The notes beneath the pieces are model-generated. The model had not been told where the DNA came from and searched no databases. It was given only the letters and a program-made list of their open reading frames with translations. DNA of 13,213 nucleotides from an uncultured Bacteroidota bacterium (GTDB taxonomy: Bacteria > Bacteroidota > Bacteroidia > Chitinophagales > Chitinophagaceae): positions 1 through 13,213 of the forward strand of contig CAMLKS010000028.1 of NCBI GenBank assembly GCA_946480675.1, given 5' to 3'. The translations under genes and the position numbers were made by a program. Positions 7,423 through 13,213 of the stretch are shown piece by piece (the first letter of the stretch is position 1; every line of letters starts with the position of its first letter).

Positions 7423-7857
7423 TTATTTTCTGTCTGAATTACCGCCATCGCTAGGTGGGCGTTGTACGCTGCCATCCAGGTAATTCAGGTTACGTTGCTT
7501 GTTTTTCTGCACCCCGTCATTAACCATGCTTTCTTCACCTAAGTATGGCGCCTGAGGGTCATCGTAAGAGACAAGGAACCGTGGGTTACGTTTCACACTG
7601 GTAGCCAGTTGTATAGGTACAGGTGCAGGTTTTGGTGCTACGTATGTATAGCTATCCATCCTGCGTAAACCATCAATGGTTTTTTGATTTTTATCCTTTG
7701 CCTTTTTCGTAACTACTACCGAAGGTGTATTTTCATCGCAGGTAGCGTATTTATCATCTATACGGCATACTTTAAAATTCTGGTCGAACTTACTTTGAGC
7801 CGCTGCGCCGAAATGCATCATCCCGATCATTACAAGCGCTGAAAACATCATTTTCAT
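7423..7857 (-). CDS. Small secreted protein of unknown function
   Basis: I do not recognise a family. From the ATG at 7857 the product is 144 residues and begins MKMMFSALVMIGMMHFGAAA, a clear signal peptide with cleavage expected just before or after the following Q. The reading frame is open for 24 more codons upstream (to 7929), but that extension puts charged, polar residues ahead of the hydrophobic core, so 7857 is the better start. The mature part is about 124 residues, hydrophilic and basic, with two cysteines 8 residues apart near its N-terminus (KVCRIDD, ATCDEN), a Lys-rich stretch, a short Pro run (APKPAPVP) and a Ser/Gly/Asn-rich tail ending in NSDRK. No lipobox or transmembrane segment follows the signal. 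It stands alone, divergent from the Nfu gene and convergent with the PaaE-like gene. The absence of disturbed codon use suggests a real, lineage-limited gene. Confidence 0.7.
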   Translation of the reverse strand: MKMMFSALVMIGMMHFGAAAQSKFDQNFKVCRIDDKYATCDENTPSVVVTKKAKDKNQKTIDGLRRMDSYTYVAPKPAPVPIQLATSVKRNPRFLVSYDDPQAPYLGEESMVNDGVQKNKQRNLNYLDGSVQRPPSDGGNSDRK

Positions 7858-8100
7858 ATATATCGGTTTTAATAGTTTTACAAAATCATTGTTCTGCCTA
7901 TGTGTTTTAAAAACTGTTCCAAGCGCCATGCGATGCCTGAGAAGGGCATGCTAATATATGTATGAATCAATTAGTTGTTTTTCAGAGAATTATAATCTGT
8001 TAAAGAAAATATAAGGATGCTGAAACCCTTATTTTTTGGGGAATTAATTTCCACACTACACATATTACCTTAATTGATTAGGGCATAGCTTGGAAATAAG

Positions 8101-8108
8101 TATTTTTG
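8101..8108 (+). promoter_or_regulatory. Bacteroidota -7 box upstream of Nfu gene
   Basis: TATTTTTG matches TAnnTTTG; a TTG at 8074-8076 lies 24 bp upstream, slightly too far for the usual -33 spacing. Transcription would start near 8112, giving a leader of about 15 nt to the ATG at 8127. The box overlaps a possible upstream TTG start at 8106, which argues against that start. The rest of the 269-bp gap from 7858 is AT-rich with no gene that I can see. Confidence 0.55.
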
Positions 8109-8126
8109 TACAAAATTGATCATACC

Positions 8127-8717
8127 ATGTTGAAGACAGGAAATACCATCGTGAGTATTTATACGGAGATGACCCCTAACCCCGAAACGATGAAGTTTGT
8201 GGCCAATAAGTTGCTGTATCCCGGTAAAAGCATTGATTTTCCTGAGGAAGCAAGTGCCACACCATCACCTTTAGCAAAAGAATTATTCGGTTTCCCCTTT
8301 ATACGCAGTGTGTTTATTGCCAGCAACTTTGTAACGCTGACCAAAACACCTGAAACGCAATGGGAAGAAGTAATACCTACCATACGTGAGTTTTTGAAGC
8401 AATACCTGGAAGAAGGTAAAGCGGTGGTGAATGATGAACTGGTAGTGAAAAAAGTAGAAGCCAATACCATAAACGAAGACGATACCGATGTGGTGAAACG
8501 CATAAAGGAACTGCTGGAAAACTACGTGAAACCGGCGGTGGAAATGGATGGTGGCGCCATTAGCTACAAAGGTTATGATAATGGTGTGGTGAAGCTGATG
8601 ATGCAGGGTTCCTGCTCAGGCTGCCCATCATCTATGATAACGCTGAAGGCAGGTATTGAAGGTATGATGAAGCGCATGATACCGGAAGTGAAGGAAGTAG
8701 TAGCAGAAGCAGAATAA
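8127..8717 (+). CDS. Nfu-type iron-sulfur cluster carrier protein
   Basis: Cytosolic Fe-S scaffold/carrier that receives clusters from the assembly machinery and delivers them to apo-proteins. The product is 196 residues. Residues about 10-95 are an Nfu N-terminal domain (YTEMTPNPETMKFVANK at 12-28, then FGFPFIRSVFIA around 54-65). After a charged linker, residues about 120-196 are the NifU C-terminal domain with VKPAVEMDGG (134-143) and the cluster-binding CSGC (C163 and C166) in GSCSGCPSS. Two such proteins share one [4Fe-4S] cluster between their CxxC pairs. I chose ATG 8127 over the in-frame TTG at 8106 because the latter lies inside the -7 promoter box. Monocistronic: its own promoter precedes it and a strong terminator follows about 30 bp after the stop. 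The family occurs across Bacteroidota and in mitochondria (NFU1). Confidence 0.94.
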   Translation: MLKTGNTIVSIYTEMTPNPETMKFVANKLLYPGKSIDFPEEASATPSPLAKELFGFPFIRSVFIASNFVTLTKTPETQWEEVIPTIREFLKQYLEEGKAVVNDELVVKKVEANTINEDDTDVVKRIKELLENYVKPAVEMDGGAISYKGYDNGVVKLMMQGSCSGCPSSMITLKAGIEGMMKRMIPEVKEVVAEAE

Positions 8718-8749
8718 AGCATAAGTTAATTTTTAATACGATTATATAG

Positions 8750-8771
8750 CAGCTCCGCATGTGCGGGGCTG
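8750..8771 (+). terminator. Intrinsic terminator after Nfu gene
   Basis: CAGCTCCGC and GCGGGGCTG pair over 9 bp (one G-T wobble) around an ATGT loop, followed at once by TTTTGTT on the plus strand. It is nested inside a second inverted repeat: CGATTATATA (8739-8748) and TATATAATCG (8778-8787), perfect 10-bp arms. This ends the Nfu transcript and separates it from manC. Confidence 0.85.
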
Positions 8772-8799
8772 TTTTGTTATATAATCGGGTGAATTATAG

Positions 8800-8807
8800 T
8801 ATTTTTA
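8800..8807 (+). promoter_or_regulatory. Probable -7 box upstream of manC (one mismatch)
   Basis: TATTTTTA differs from TAnnTTTG only at the last base. Its distance to the manC ATG (leader about 24 nt) is like that of the exact boxes elsewhere in the window, and it lies just after the Nfu terminator. The identical 10-mer TATTTTTAGC also occurs at 6230-6239. Confidence 0.4.
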
Positions 8808-8834
8808 GCACATCTCTCTCGATAGATAGCACAC

Positions 8835-9920
8835 ATGAGCAATCAGAATAATTATGTGGCCATAATGGCCGGTGGTATCGGCAGCCGTTTCTGGCCTGTT
8901 AGCCGTACAGGATATCCTAAGCAGTTTATAGACATACTGGGCACCGGCAGGTCGCTGATACAATGGACCTACCAACGCTTTAAGCATATATGTCCGCAGG
9001 AAAACATATACTTCATCACCAACCAGCAATATATACAAACGCTGAAAGAGCAGATACCGGAGCTAAATGATGCCAACATCATCAGCGAGCCATCACGCAA
9101 AAATACCGCACCCTGCGCTGCTTATTTTGCGCATAAAATGATGTCGCTAAACCCGAATGCAAACATCATCATGTCGCCCGCCGACCACCTGATAATGGAT
9201 GAGCGTGCATTTGAGCGCACGGCACTGGATGCACTCAACTTCGTATCCAACCATGATGCGCTGCTTACGCTGGGCATCAAGCCAACACGCCCCGATACCG
9301 GTTATGGCTATATACAGTATGATGTAGAAGAAGAACTGGATATGGTATACCGTGTGAAGACATTTACCGAAAAACCATCGCTTGAGCTGGCACGCACTTT
9401 CCTCAAGAGCGGCGATTTTCTTTGGAACTCTGGCATCTTTGTATGGAATGTAAAAACCATTATGGAAGCGCTGGAGAGATACCTGCCTGAAATGCATGAG
9501 GTGTTTACGATGGCCAAGAATGTATACAATACACCCAGGGAGGCTGAAGTGATCAGCAACTTATACTCACAGTGCACCAACATCTCCATCGACTACGGCA
9601 TTATGGAAAAAGCTAAGAATGTATTTGTGATACCTTCTTACTTTGGCTGGTGCGACCTGGGTACATGGGAAAGTGCTTATGAAAATTCTGAAAAAGACTA
9701 CCTGGGTAATGCGGTATATGGAGATAATGTGATGGTGATAGATGCCAGTGAATGCATGATAAAAGTGCCGAATGAAAAGCTATTGGTGGTGCAGGGGCTG
9801 GAGCAGTTTATTGTGATAGATACCCCGGATGTGCTGCTGATATGCGAACGAAACCGCGAACAGCAGATAAAAGAATACGTGGCAGAAGTGAAACGTAACA
9901 AAGGCGAAAAATTCCTGTAA
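8835..9920 (+). CDS. manC: Mannose-1-phosphate guanylyltransferase (GDP-mannose pyrophosphorylase)
   Basis: Makes GDP-mannose and pyrophosphate from GTP and mannose-1-phosphate in the cytoplasm, supplying glycan and O-antigen or capsule synthesis and GDP-fucose formation. The 361 residues form one nucleotidyltransferase domain with the family's motifs: MAGGIGSRFWPVSRTGYPKQ (11-30, the GTP-binding signature loop), EPSRKNTAP (85-93), SPADH (114-118, metal-binding Asp), FTEKP (177-181), WNSGIF (197-202), SIDYGIMEK (251-259) and GWCDLGTW (271-278). It lacks the C-terminal phosphomannose isomerase cupin found in the long bifunctional forms of about 470 residues, so an isomerase must be encoded elsewhere. 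ATG 8835 is the first Met, right before the signature loop. The next gene starts 4 bp after its stop, so they are probably co-transcribed. No glycosyltransferases or capsule genes are adjacent. Confidence 0.95.
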   Translation: MSNQNNYVAIMAGGIGSRFWPVSRTGYPKQFIDILGTGRSLIQWTYQRFKHICPQENIYFITNQQYIQTLKEQIPELNDANIISEPSRKNTAPCAAYFAHKMMSLNPNANIIMSPADHLIMDERAFERTALDALNFVSNHDALLTLGIKPTRPDTGYGYIQYDVEEELDMVYRVKTFTEKPSLELARTFLKSGDFLWNSGIFVWNVKTIMEALERYLPEMHEVFTMAKNVYNTPREAEVISNLYSQCTNISIDYGIMEKAKNVFVIPSYFGWCDLGTWESAYENSEKDYLGNAVYGDNVMVIDASECMIKVPNEKLLVVQGLEQFIVIDTPDVLLICERNREQQIKEYVAEVKRNKGEKFL

Positions 9921-9924
9921 CGAT

Positions 9925-11079
9925 ATGCTGCTGCCTCATAAACATACTGCAGAAGGGACGACCATTTTTACCGTGATGAGCGGATTAGCTCAGCAGTATA
10001 ATGCCATCAACCTGTCGCAGGGGTTTCCTGATTTTGCTATTGATGAACGCTTATCGCAATCGCTGCATGAGGCAGCACTAAAAGGCTTTAACCAGTATGC
10101 ACCCATGCCGGGGCTGCCGCAACTGAGGCAAGCCATAGTTGCCGACTTTAAGAAACGTTATGGCCTGCATATAGATGCGGATACGGAACTGACTATAACA
10201 CCCGGCGCTACCTATGCTATTTATACTGCCTTTACTACCATACTGGAGCCCGGCGATGAAGTGATAGTACTGGAGCCGGCTTATGATAGCTACATACCTA
10301 ATATAGAAACCAATGGCGCTAAGGCTATCACCATATCACTGCAAGCACCCGGCTTTACAGTAGATTGGGAGCGCGTGGAGCAAGCCATCAACCTGCGTAC
10401 CAAAGCCATCATCGTTAATACCCCGCATAATCCTACAGGTGCTATCTGGAGCAAGGAAGATTGGGATATGCTGGCATCGCTGGTAAAAGATACCAATATC
10501 ATTATTCTATCCGATGAGGTGTATGAGCAACTGGTATATGATGGCAAGCAGCACTATAGTGTATTGCAACATGAAGAATTAAGGCAGCGTAGTTTTGTAC
10601 TTTATTCATTCGGCAAAGTGTTTCACAACACCGGCTGGAAAATAGGTTACTGTATAGCGCCACCGGCATTTACAACTGCTTTCAGGCGCATACACCAGTT
10701 CCTGTGCTTTTCGGTAAATACACCGGCACAGTATGCACTGGCACACTACCTGTCGCTACCCGACCTGCCGGCAGTGGCCGATATGATGCAGCAAAAGCGT
10801 GACAACTTTTTAGAACTGCTATCGCAAACGCCATTTACCATACACCGGCCTGCGGCGGGCAGCTATTTCCAAACAGCCAGCTATGCCCACATCAGCCATA
10901 TGCCCGATACGGAATTTGCCCAGTGGCTAACCCGTGAGCATGGTGTGGCTACCATTCCCATCAGTGCTTTTTATCGCCACAAAAAAGATGATAAACTGGT
11001 ACGTTTTTGTTTTGCCAAAAAAGAAGAAACCATAGTGCAGGCTATAGAGCGATTGGCGAAGCTGAATATTATGGTTTGA
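9925..11079 (+). CDS. PLP-dependent aminotransferase, methionine/YbdL-like (class I/II)
   Basis: Fold type I aminotransferase of the YbdL / kynurenine aminotransferase-like group, which typically moves the amino group between methionine or aromatic amino acids and 2-oxo acids, as in methionine salvage. Visible signatures in 384 residues: SQGFPDF (31-37) near the substrate site, YAPMPGLPQLRQAI (58-71), TPGATYAIY (92-100), NTPHNPTG (165-172), SDEVYE (196-201, PLP-binding Asp and Tyr), SFGKVFHNTGWKIGY (228-242) with the Schiff-base lysine K231, and VRFCFAK (359-365) with the carboxylate-binding R360. All catalytic residues are present and length is normal. ATG 9925 lies 4 bp after the manC stop, so an operon is likely, although the two functions have no evident link. 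Its last 11 bp overlap the 3' end of the convergent TauE/SafE gene. Exact amino donor is not determinable here. Confidence 0.92.
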   Translation: MLLPHKHTAEGTTIFTVMSGLAQQYNAINLSQGFPDFAIDERLSQSLHEAALKGFNQYAPMPGLPQLRQAIVADFKKRYGLHIDADTELTITPGATYAIYTAFTTILEPGDEVIVLEPAYDSYIPNIETNGAKAITISLQAPGFTVDWERVEQAINLRTKAIIVNTPHNPTGAIWSKEDWDMLASLVKDTNIIILSDEVYEQLVYDGKQHYSVLQHEELRQRSFVLYSFGKVFHNTGWKIGYCIAPPAFTTAFRRIHQFLCFSVNTPAQYALAHYLSLPDLPAVADMMQQKRDNFLELLSQTPFTIHRPAAGSYFQTASYAHISHMPDTEFAQWLTREHGVATIPISAFYRHKKDDKLVRFCFAKKEETIVQAIERLAKLNIMV

Positions 11080-11857
11080 TATAATCGAGCCCCAGCTTGG
11101 CTATCAGTGCCAATACTACCAGTATAAAGAACAGGCGTATAAAACCACTCCCTTTTTTTAATGCTACGTGCGAGCCTACATAGCTGCCCAGCATATTGGC
11201 AGCACCTACCGGTATAGCTATATGCCAGATGATATTGCCCTGTATCAGAAAGAACAGCAGGGCTGATATATTGGTAAAACAGTTGATGACCTTGGCATTG
11301 GCAGATGCATGCAGGAAGTTGTAGCCGAATAAAACCACGAAAGAAAATATAAGGAAGCTGCCCGTGCCGGGGCCTATCAGCCCATCGTAAAAGCCAATGA
11401 TGGCACCTGTACCTATGGCATACAGCAGGTATTGCCTTCGCGTCAGTGATTTATCTACATGATGCAGGCCCAACTCTTTTTTAAAAACGGTATAGAGTAG
11501 TACCAACACCAGCACTATCAAAATAAAGGGCATGAACTGCTCTTTGCGCACATGGCTTACCAGTAGTGCACCGCTTAGCGAACAGATGAATGCCGTAACG
11601 ATAGCAGGTGTCAGATGCTTCCAGTCTATTTCTACTTTTTTGATATAGCGGTAGGCCGATACAGACGTGCCGAAGAAAGAAGCTGTTTTGTTGGTGGCCA
11701 ATGTTTGTACCAGGCTCAAGTGTGGCTGTAATACAAAGAAGGCCGGCAATTGCAACAAACCACCGCCACCCACCATAGCATCTATAAAGCCGGCGAAGAA
11801 AGCAAAACAACAAAGTGCCAGTATCAGCATGGCCTCAAAATAAGAAAAGGGCTGCAT
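11069..11857 (-). CDS. TauE/SafE (YfcA-like) integral membrane protein
   Basis: Inner-membrane protein of the TauE/SafE family, proposed exporters of sulfite or organosulfonate-like anions; for YfcA-like members the substrate is not established. 262 residues with about seven or eight hydrophobic segments and the family's twofold repeat: GFIDAMVGGGG (23-33) in the first half and GFYDGLIGPGTG (155-166) in the second, plus TLATNKTASFFGT (52-64) and NAKVINCFTNISAL (187-200), the paired Asn-Lys loops. It ends in the convergent aminotransferase gene (11-bp overlap). The start is uncertain: the ATG at 11857 lies within a terminator-like hairpin (11847-11873), and a second in-frame ATG at 11830 (Met10) would still keep the first membrane segment. 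No -7 box is seen in the 36-bp gap to mqnC, so transcription probably comes by read-through from mqnC. Confidence 0.88.
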   Translation of the reverse strand: MQPFSYFEAMLILALCCFAFFAGFIDAMVGGGGLLQLPAFFVLQPHLSLVQTLATNKTASFFGTSVSAYRYIKKVEIDWKHLTPAIVTAFICSLSGALLVSHVRKEQFMPFILIVLVLVLLYTVFKKELGLHHVDKSLTRRQYLLYAIGTGAIIGFYDGLIGPGTGSFLIFSFVVLFGYNFLHASANAKVINCFTNISALLFFLIQGNIIWHIAIPVGAANMLGSYVGSHVALKKGSGFIRLFFILVVLALIAKLGLDYIKP

Positions 11858-11873
11858 TATCCGTGCAGCCCTT
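11847..11873 (-). terminator. Terminator-like hairpin after mqnC, covering the TauE/SafE start codon
   Basis: On the minus strand AAGGGCTGCA and TGCAGCCCTT form a perfect 10-bp stem with a 7-nt loop (CGGATAA), followed by the T-rich TTCTTATTTT. It begins 20 bp past the mqnC stop and looks like an intrinsic terminator. The distal arm contains the TG of the ATG at 11857 and the next codons, so the same structure could also mask translation start of the downstream gene. Confidence 0.75.
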
Positions 11874-11893
11874 CGTATAGATTACGTATGTAT

Positions 11894-13018
11894 TTAGTAA
11901 TTGATTACCTGCTCTTCGATGGTTTCCGGTATGGCGCGGAACTCGTATTGCTGGTTGCGCAGCTGCGCTACAAAGCCCGCTTCGTTTATGGCTTCCTGTA
12001 TGCCCTTGTAGGTAAAGCGGTGTGGCGCGCCGGCAGCACTTACTACATTTTCTTCTATCATGATAGAGCCAAAATCATTGGCACCGGCATGCAGGCACAT
12101 TTGTGCTATTTGCTTGCCCACTGTCAGCCACGATGCCTGTATATTCTTCACATTCGGCAGCATGATGCGGCTCAGGGCTATCATACGGATATACTCTTCG
12201 CCCGTGGTCAGGTTTTTAGTGCCGCGTATGCGGCGCAGCAATGTATCTACATCCTGGAATGTCCATGGTATAAAGGCGATAAAGCCTTTAGCACCTTCCG
12301 GTTTTTTAGCCTGCACTTCGCGCAGTTTCACCAAGTGCTCAAAACGCTCGTACACGGTTTCCACGTGGCCAAACATCATAGTAGCGCTGGTAGTAAGGCC
12401 CACCTTATGTGCTTCATGCATGATGTCCAGCCATTCCTGCGCACCGCATTTGCCTTTCGATATCAGGCGGCGCACGCGGTCGTTCAGTATCTCTGCACCG
12501 GGGCCGGGCATGCTATCCATGCCCGCTTCTTTCAGCGCCAGCAATGCTTCCCTGTGGCTCACGCCCGATACTTTGCAGATGTGCGCTACTTCGGGTGGCC
12601 CTAAAGCGTGCAGCTTCAGGTTAGGGAACATTTCTTTCAATTGCCTGAACAGGTCGGTATAATAGTCCAGTCCCAATTCCGGATTGTGCCCGCCTTGTAG
12701 CAGCAACTGCTCACCACCATAGCGGAAGGTTTCTTCTATCTTCTTCCTGTAGGTTTCTATATCCGTAACATAAGACTCAGCATGGCCCGGTATGCGGTAG
12801 AAATTGCAGAATTTGCAATTGGCTACGCACACGTTGGTGGTATTCATGTTACGGTCTATAATCCACGTTACTTTACCGTGAGGTACCTGTATCTTCCGCA
12901 GCTCATTGGCCACGAACATCAACTCTGCAAGGGGAGCATTTTCAAACAGGAACACGCCTTCTTCAGCACTCAAAAATTCGAACTTCAGGGCGCGTTCATA
13001 CAATGTTGATAATTGCAT
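11894..13018 (-). CDS. mqnC: Cyclic dehypoxanthinyl futalosine synthase (radical SAM, menaquinone pathway)
   Basis: Radical SAM enzyme that cyclises dehypoxanthinyl futalosine in the futalosine route to menaquinone, the respiratory quinone. The 374 residues include the radical SAM cluster motif CVANCKFC (C64, C68, C71, CX3CX2C) followed by NFYRIPGHAESY; GGEQLLLQGGHNPELGLDYY (101-120), typical of MqnC rather than of its paralogue MqnE; GPPEVAH (140-146); GMDSMPGPGAEI (166-177); SATMMFGHVET (211-221); and FIPWTFQD (249-256). Length matches the family (about 370). The frame is open upstream to 13126, but a TAAATTTG box at 13043-13050 would lie inside that extension and MQLSTLYERALK is a family-like N-terminus, so 13018 is chosen. 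The other mqn genes (A, B, D, E) are not in the window. A hairpin follows the stop, then a TauE/SafE gene on the same strand. Confidence 0.95.
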   Translation of the reverse strand: MQLSTLYERALKFEFLSAEEGVFLFENAPLAELMFVANELRKIQVPHGKVTWIIDRNMNTTNVCVANCKFCNFYRIPGHAESYVTDIETYRKKIEETFRYGGEQLLLQGGHNPELGLDYYTDLFRQLKEMFPNLKLHALGPPEVAHICKVSGVSHREALLALKEAGMDSMPGPGAEILNDRVRRLISKGKCGAQEWLDIMHEAHKVGLTTSATMMFGHVETVYERFEHLVKLREVQAKKPEGAKGFIAFIPWTFQDVDTLLRRIRGTKNLTTGEEYIRMIALSRIMLPNVKNIQASWLTVGKQIAQMCLHAGANDFGSIMIEENVVSAAGAPHRFTYKGIQEAINEAGFVAQLRNQQYEFRAIPETIEEQVINY

Positions 13019-13042
13019 GGATGCTAATAAAATATTGAACTG

Positions 13043-13050
13043 CAAATTTA
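13043..13050 (-). promoter_or_regulatory. Bacteroidota -7 box upstream of mqnC
   Basis: TAAATTTG on the minus strand matches TAnnTTTG and predicts a transcript start near 13039 with a leader of about 21 nt. A TTG (CAA at 13067-13069 on the plus strand) lies 16 bp upstream, close to the usual -33 spacing. It excludes the upstream extension of the mqnC frame. Confidence 0.6.
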
Positions 13051-13155
13051 GGTAAAAACCAAGGGGCAACACTATGTTTTCCTTAATACTTGTATATACA
13101 TGGGCGGATTTTATATATCTACCCATGCTAGATTTTTTTTCGTTAATTTGTACTG

Positions 13156-13213
13156 ATGTCTGTAAAAGTCCTTACACTGTTTGGTGAAGAACTGTTACCG
13201 GAACCGGTAAAGC
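13156..13213 (+). CDS. Start of an unidentified gene (partial, runs off right edge)
   Basis: An ATG at 13156 opens a frame that stays open to the window end: 19 residues, MSVKVLTLFGEELLPEPVK. It is too short for me to assign a family. It is divergent from mqnC; the 137-bp gap holds the mqnC box and, at 13143-13150, TTAATTTG, one mismatch from TAnnTTTG and only 5 bp before this ATG, which would give a near-leaderless transcript or point to a start further downstream. The call rests on the open frame, the divergent layout and coding-like composition only. Confidence 0.45.
   Translation, partial: MSVKVLTLFGEELLPEPVK

Noticed and set aside
7858..7929. 24-codon upstream extension of the small secreted protein
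   Set aside because: It would place a polar, charged stretch ahead of the hydrophobic signal core; the shorter form from 7857 is a standard signal peptide.
8106..8126. Upstream TTG start for the Nfu gene
   Set aside because: It lies inside the exact -7 box TATTTTTG, so the transcript would begin after it; ATG 8127 gives a normal leader.
11750..12604. Open frame of 284 codons on the plus strand
   Set aside because: It covers the TauE/SafE start, the intergenic hairpin and half of mqnC in antisense. mqnC is an unmistakable radical SAM gene, and the plus-strand product is rich in His, Cys and Arg as expected of a shadow.
13019..13126. 36-codon N-terminal extension of mqnC
   Set aside because: An exact -7 box at 13043-13050 sits inside it, and the residues do not look like the family N-terminus, which begins at MQLSTLYERA.
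1..13213. Defence island, mobile element, CRISPR array, phage remnant or biosynthetic cluster
   Set aside because: I looked for transposase or integrase motifs, spaced direct repeats, toxin-antitoxin-like pairs and nuclease or reverse transcriptase motifs and found none. Nearly all the genes are recognisable housekeeping functions with even composition.

Overview
The window looks like ordinary chromosome from a Bacteroidota bacterium, most likely of the Chitinophagaceae type. Three things point there. Bacteroidota-type -7 promoter boxes (TAnnTTTG) sit 13 to 23 nt upstream of the start codons of most genes, and recognisable Shine-Dalgarno sequences are rare. The gene forms are typical of the phylum: a single-chain E1 alpha/beta 2-oxoacid dehydrogenase, a secreted GH3 plus serine-hydrolase fusion, and a futalosine-pathway menaquinone enzyme. 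Base composition and codon choice look even throughout. I see no tRNA, rRNA, CRISPR array, transposase, integrase or phage gene.

Layout from left to right. (1) Minus strand, 1-4194: the first 363 codons of an E1 alpha/beta fusion that runs off the left edge, preceded by a 1017-residue exported glycoside hydrolase family 3 / beta-lactamase-like fusion. (2) Plus strand, 4340-7362: mutL with a GTG start, then an orphan PaaE-like flavin/[2Fe-2S] reductase. A hairpin at 7371-7400 sits between it and the next, convergent gene. (3) Minus strand, 7423-7857: a small secreted protein of unknown function. (4) Plus strand, 8127-11079: an Nfu-type Fe-S carrier with a strong terminator, then a tight pair of manC (mannose-1-phosphate guanylyltransferase) and a methionine-type aminotransferase separated by 4 bp. 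(5) Minus strand, 11069-13018: mqnC (menaquinone biosynthesis) followed by a TauE/SafE (YfcA-like) membrane protein. A terminator-like hairpin between them covers the latter's start codon. (6) Plus strand, from 13156: the first codons of an unidentified gene leaving on the right.

The genes do not form one pathway. They are housekeeping functions: central 2-oxoacid oxidation, envelope glycan turnover, mismatch repair, Fe-S cluster delivery, sugar nucleotide supply, amino acid metabolism and quinone synthesis. I found no convincing new multi-gene system. The points most worth a second look are the MutL C-terminal domain that has lost most of its DQHA endonuclease motif, the hairpin over the TauE/SafE start codon, the GH3-hydrolase fusion, the orphan PaaE-like reductase, and the consistent promoter architecture, which also helps to choose start codons.
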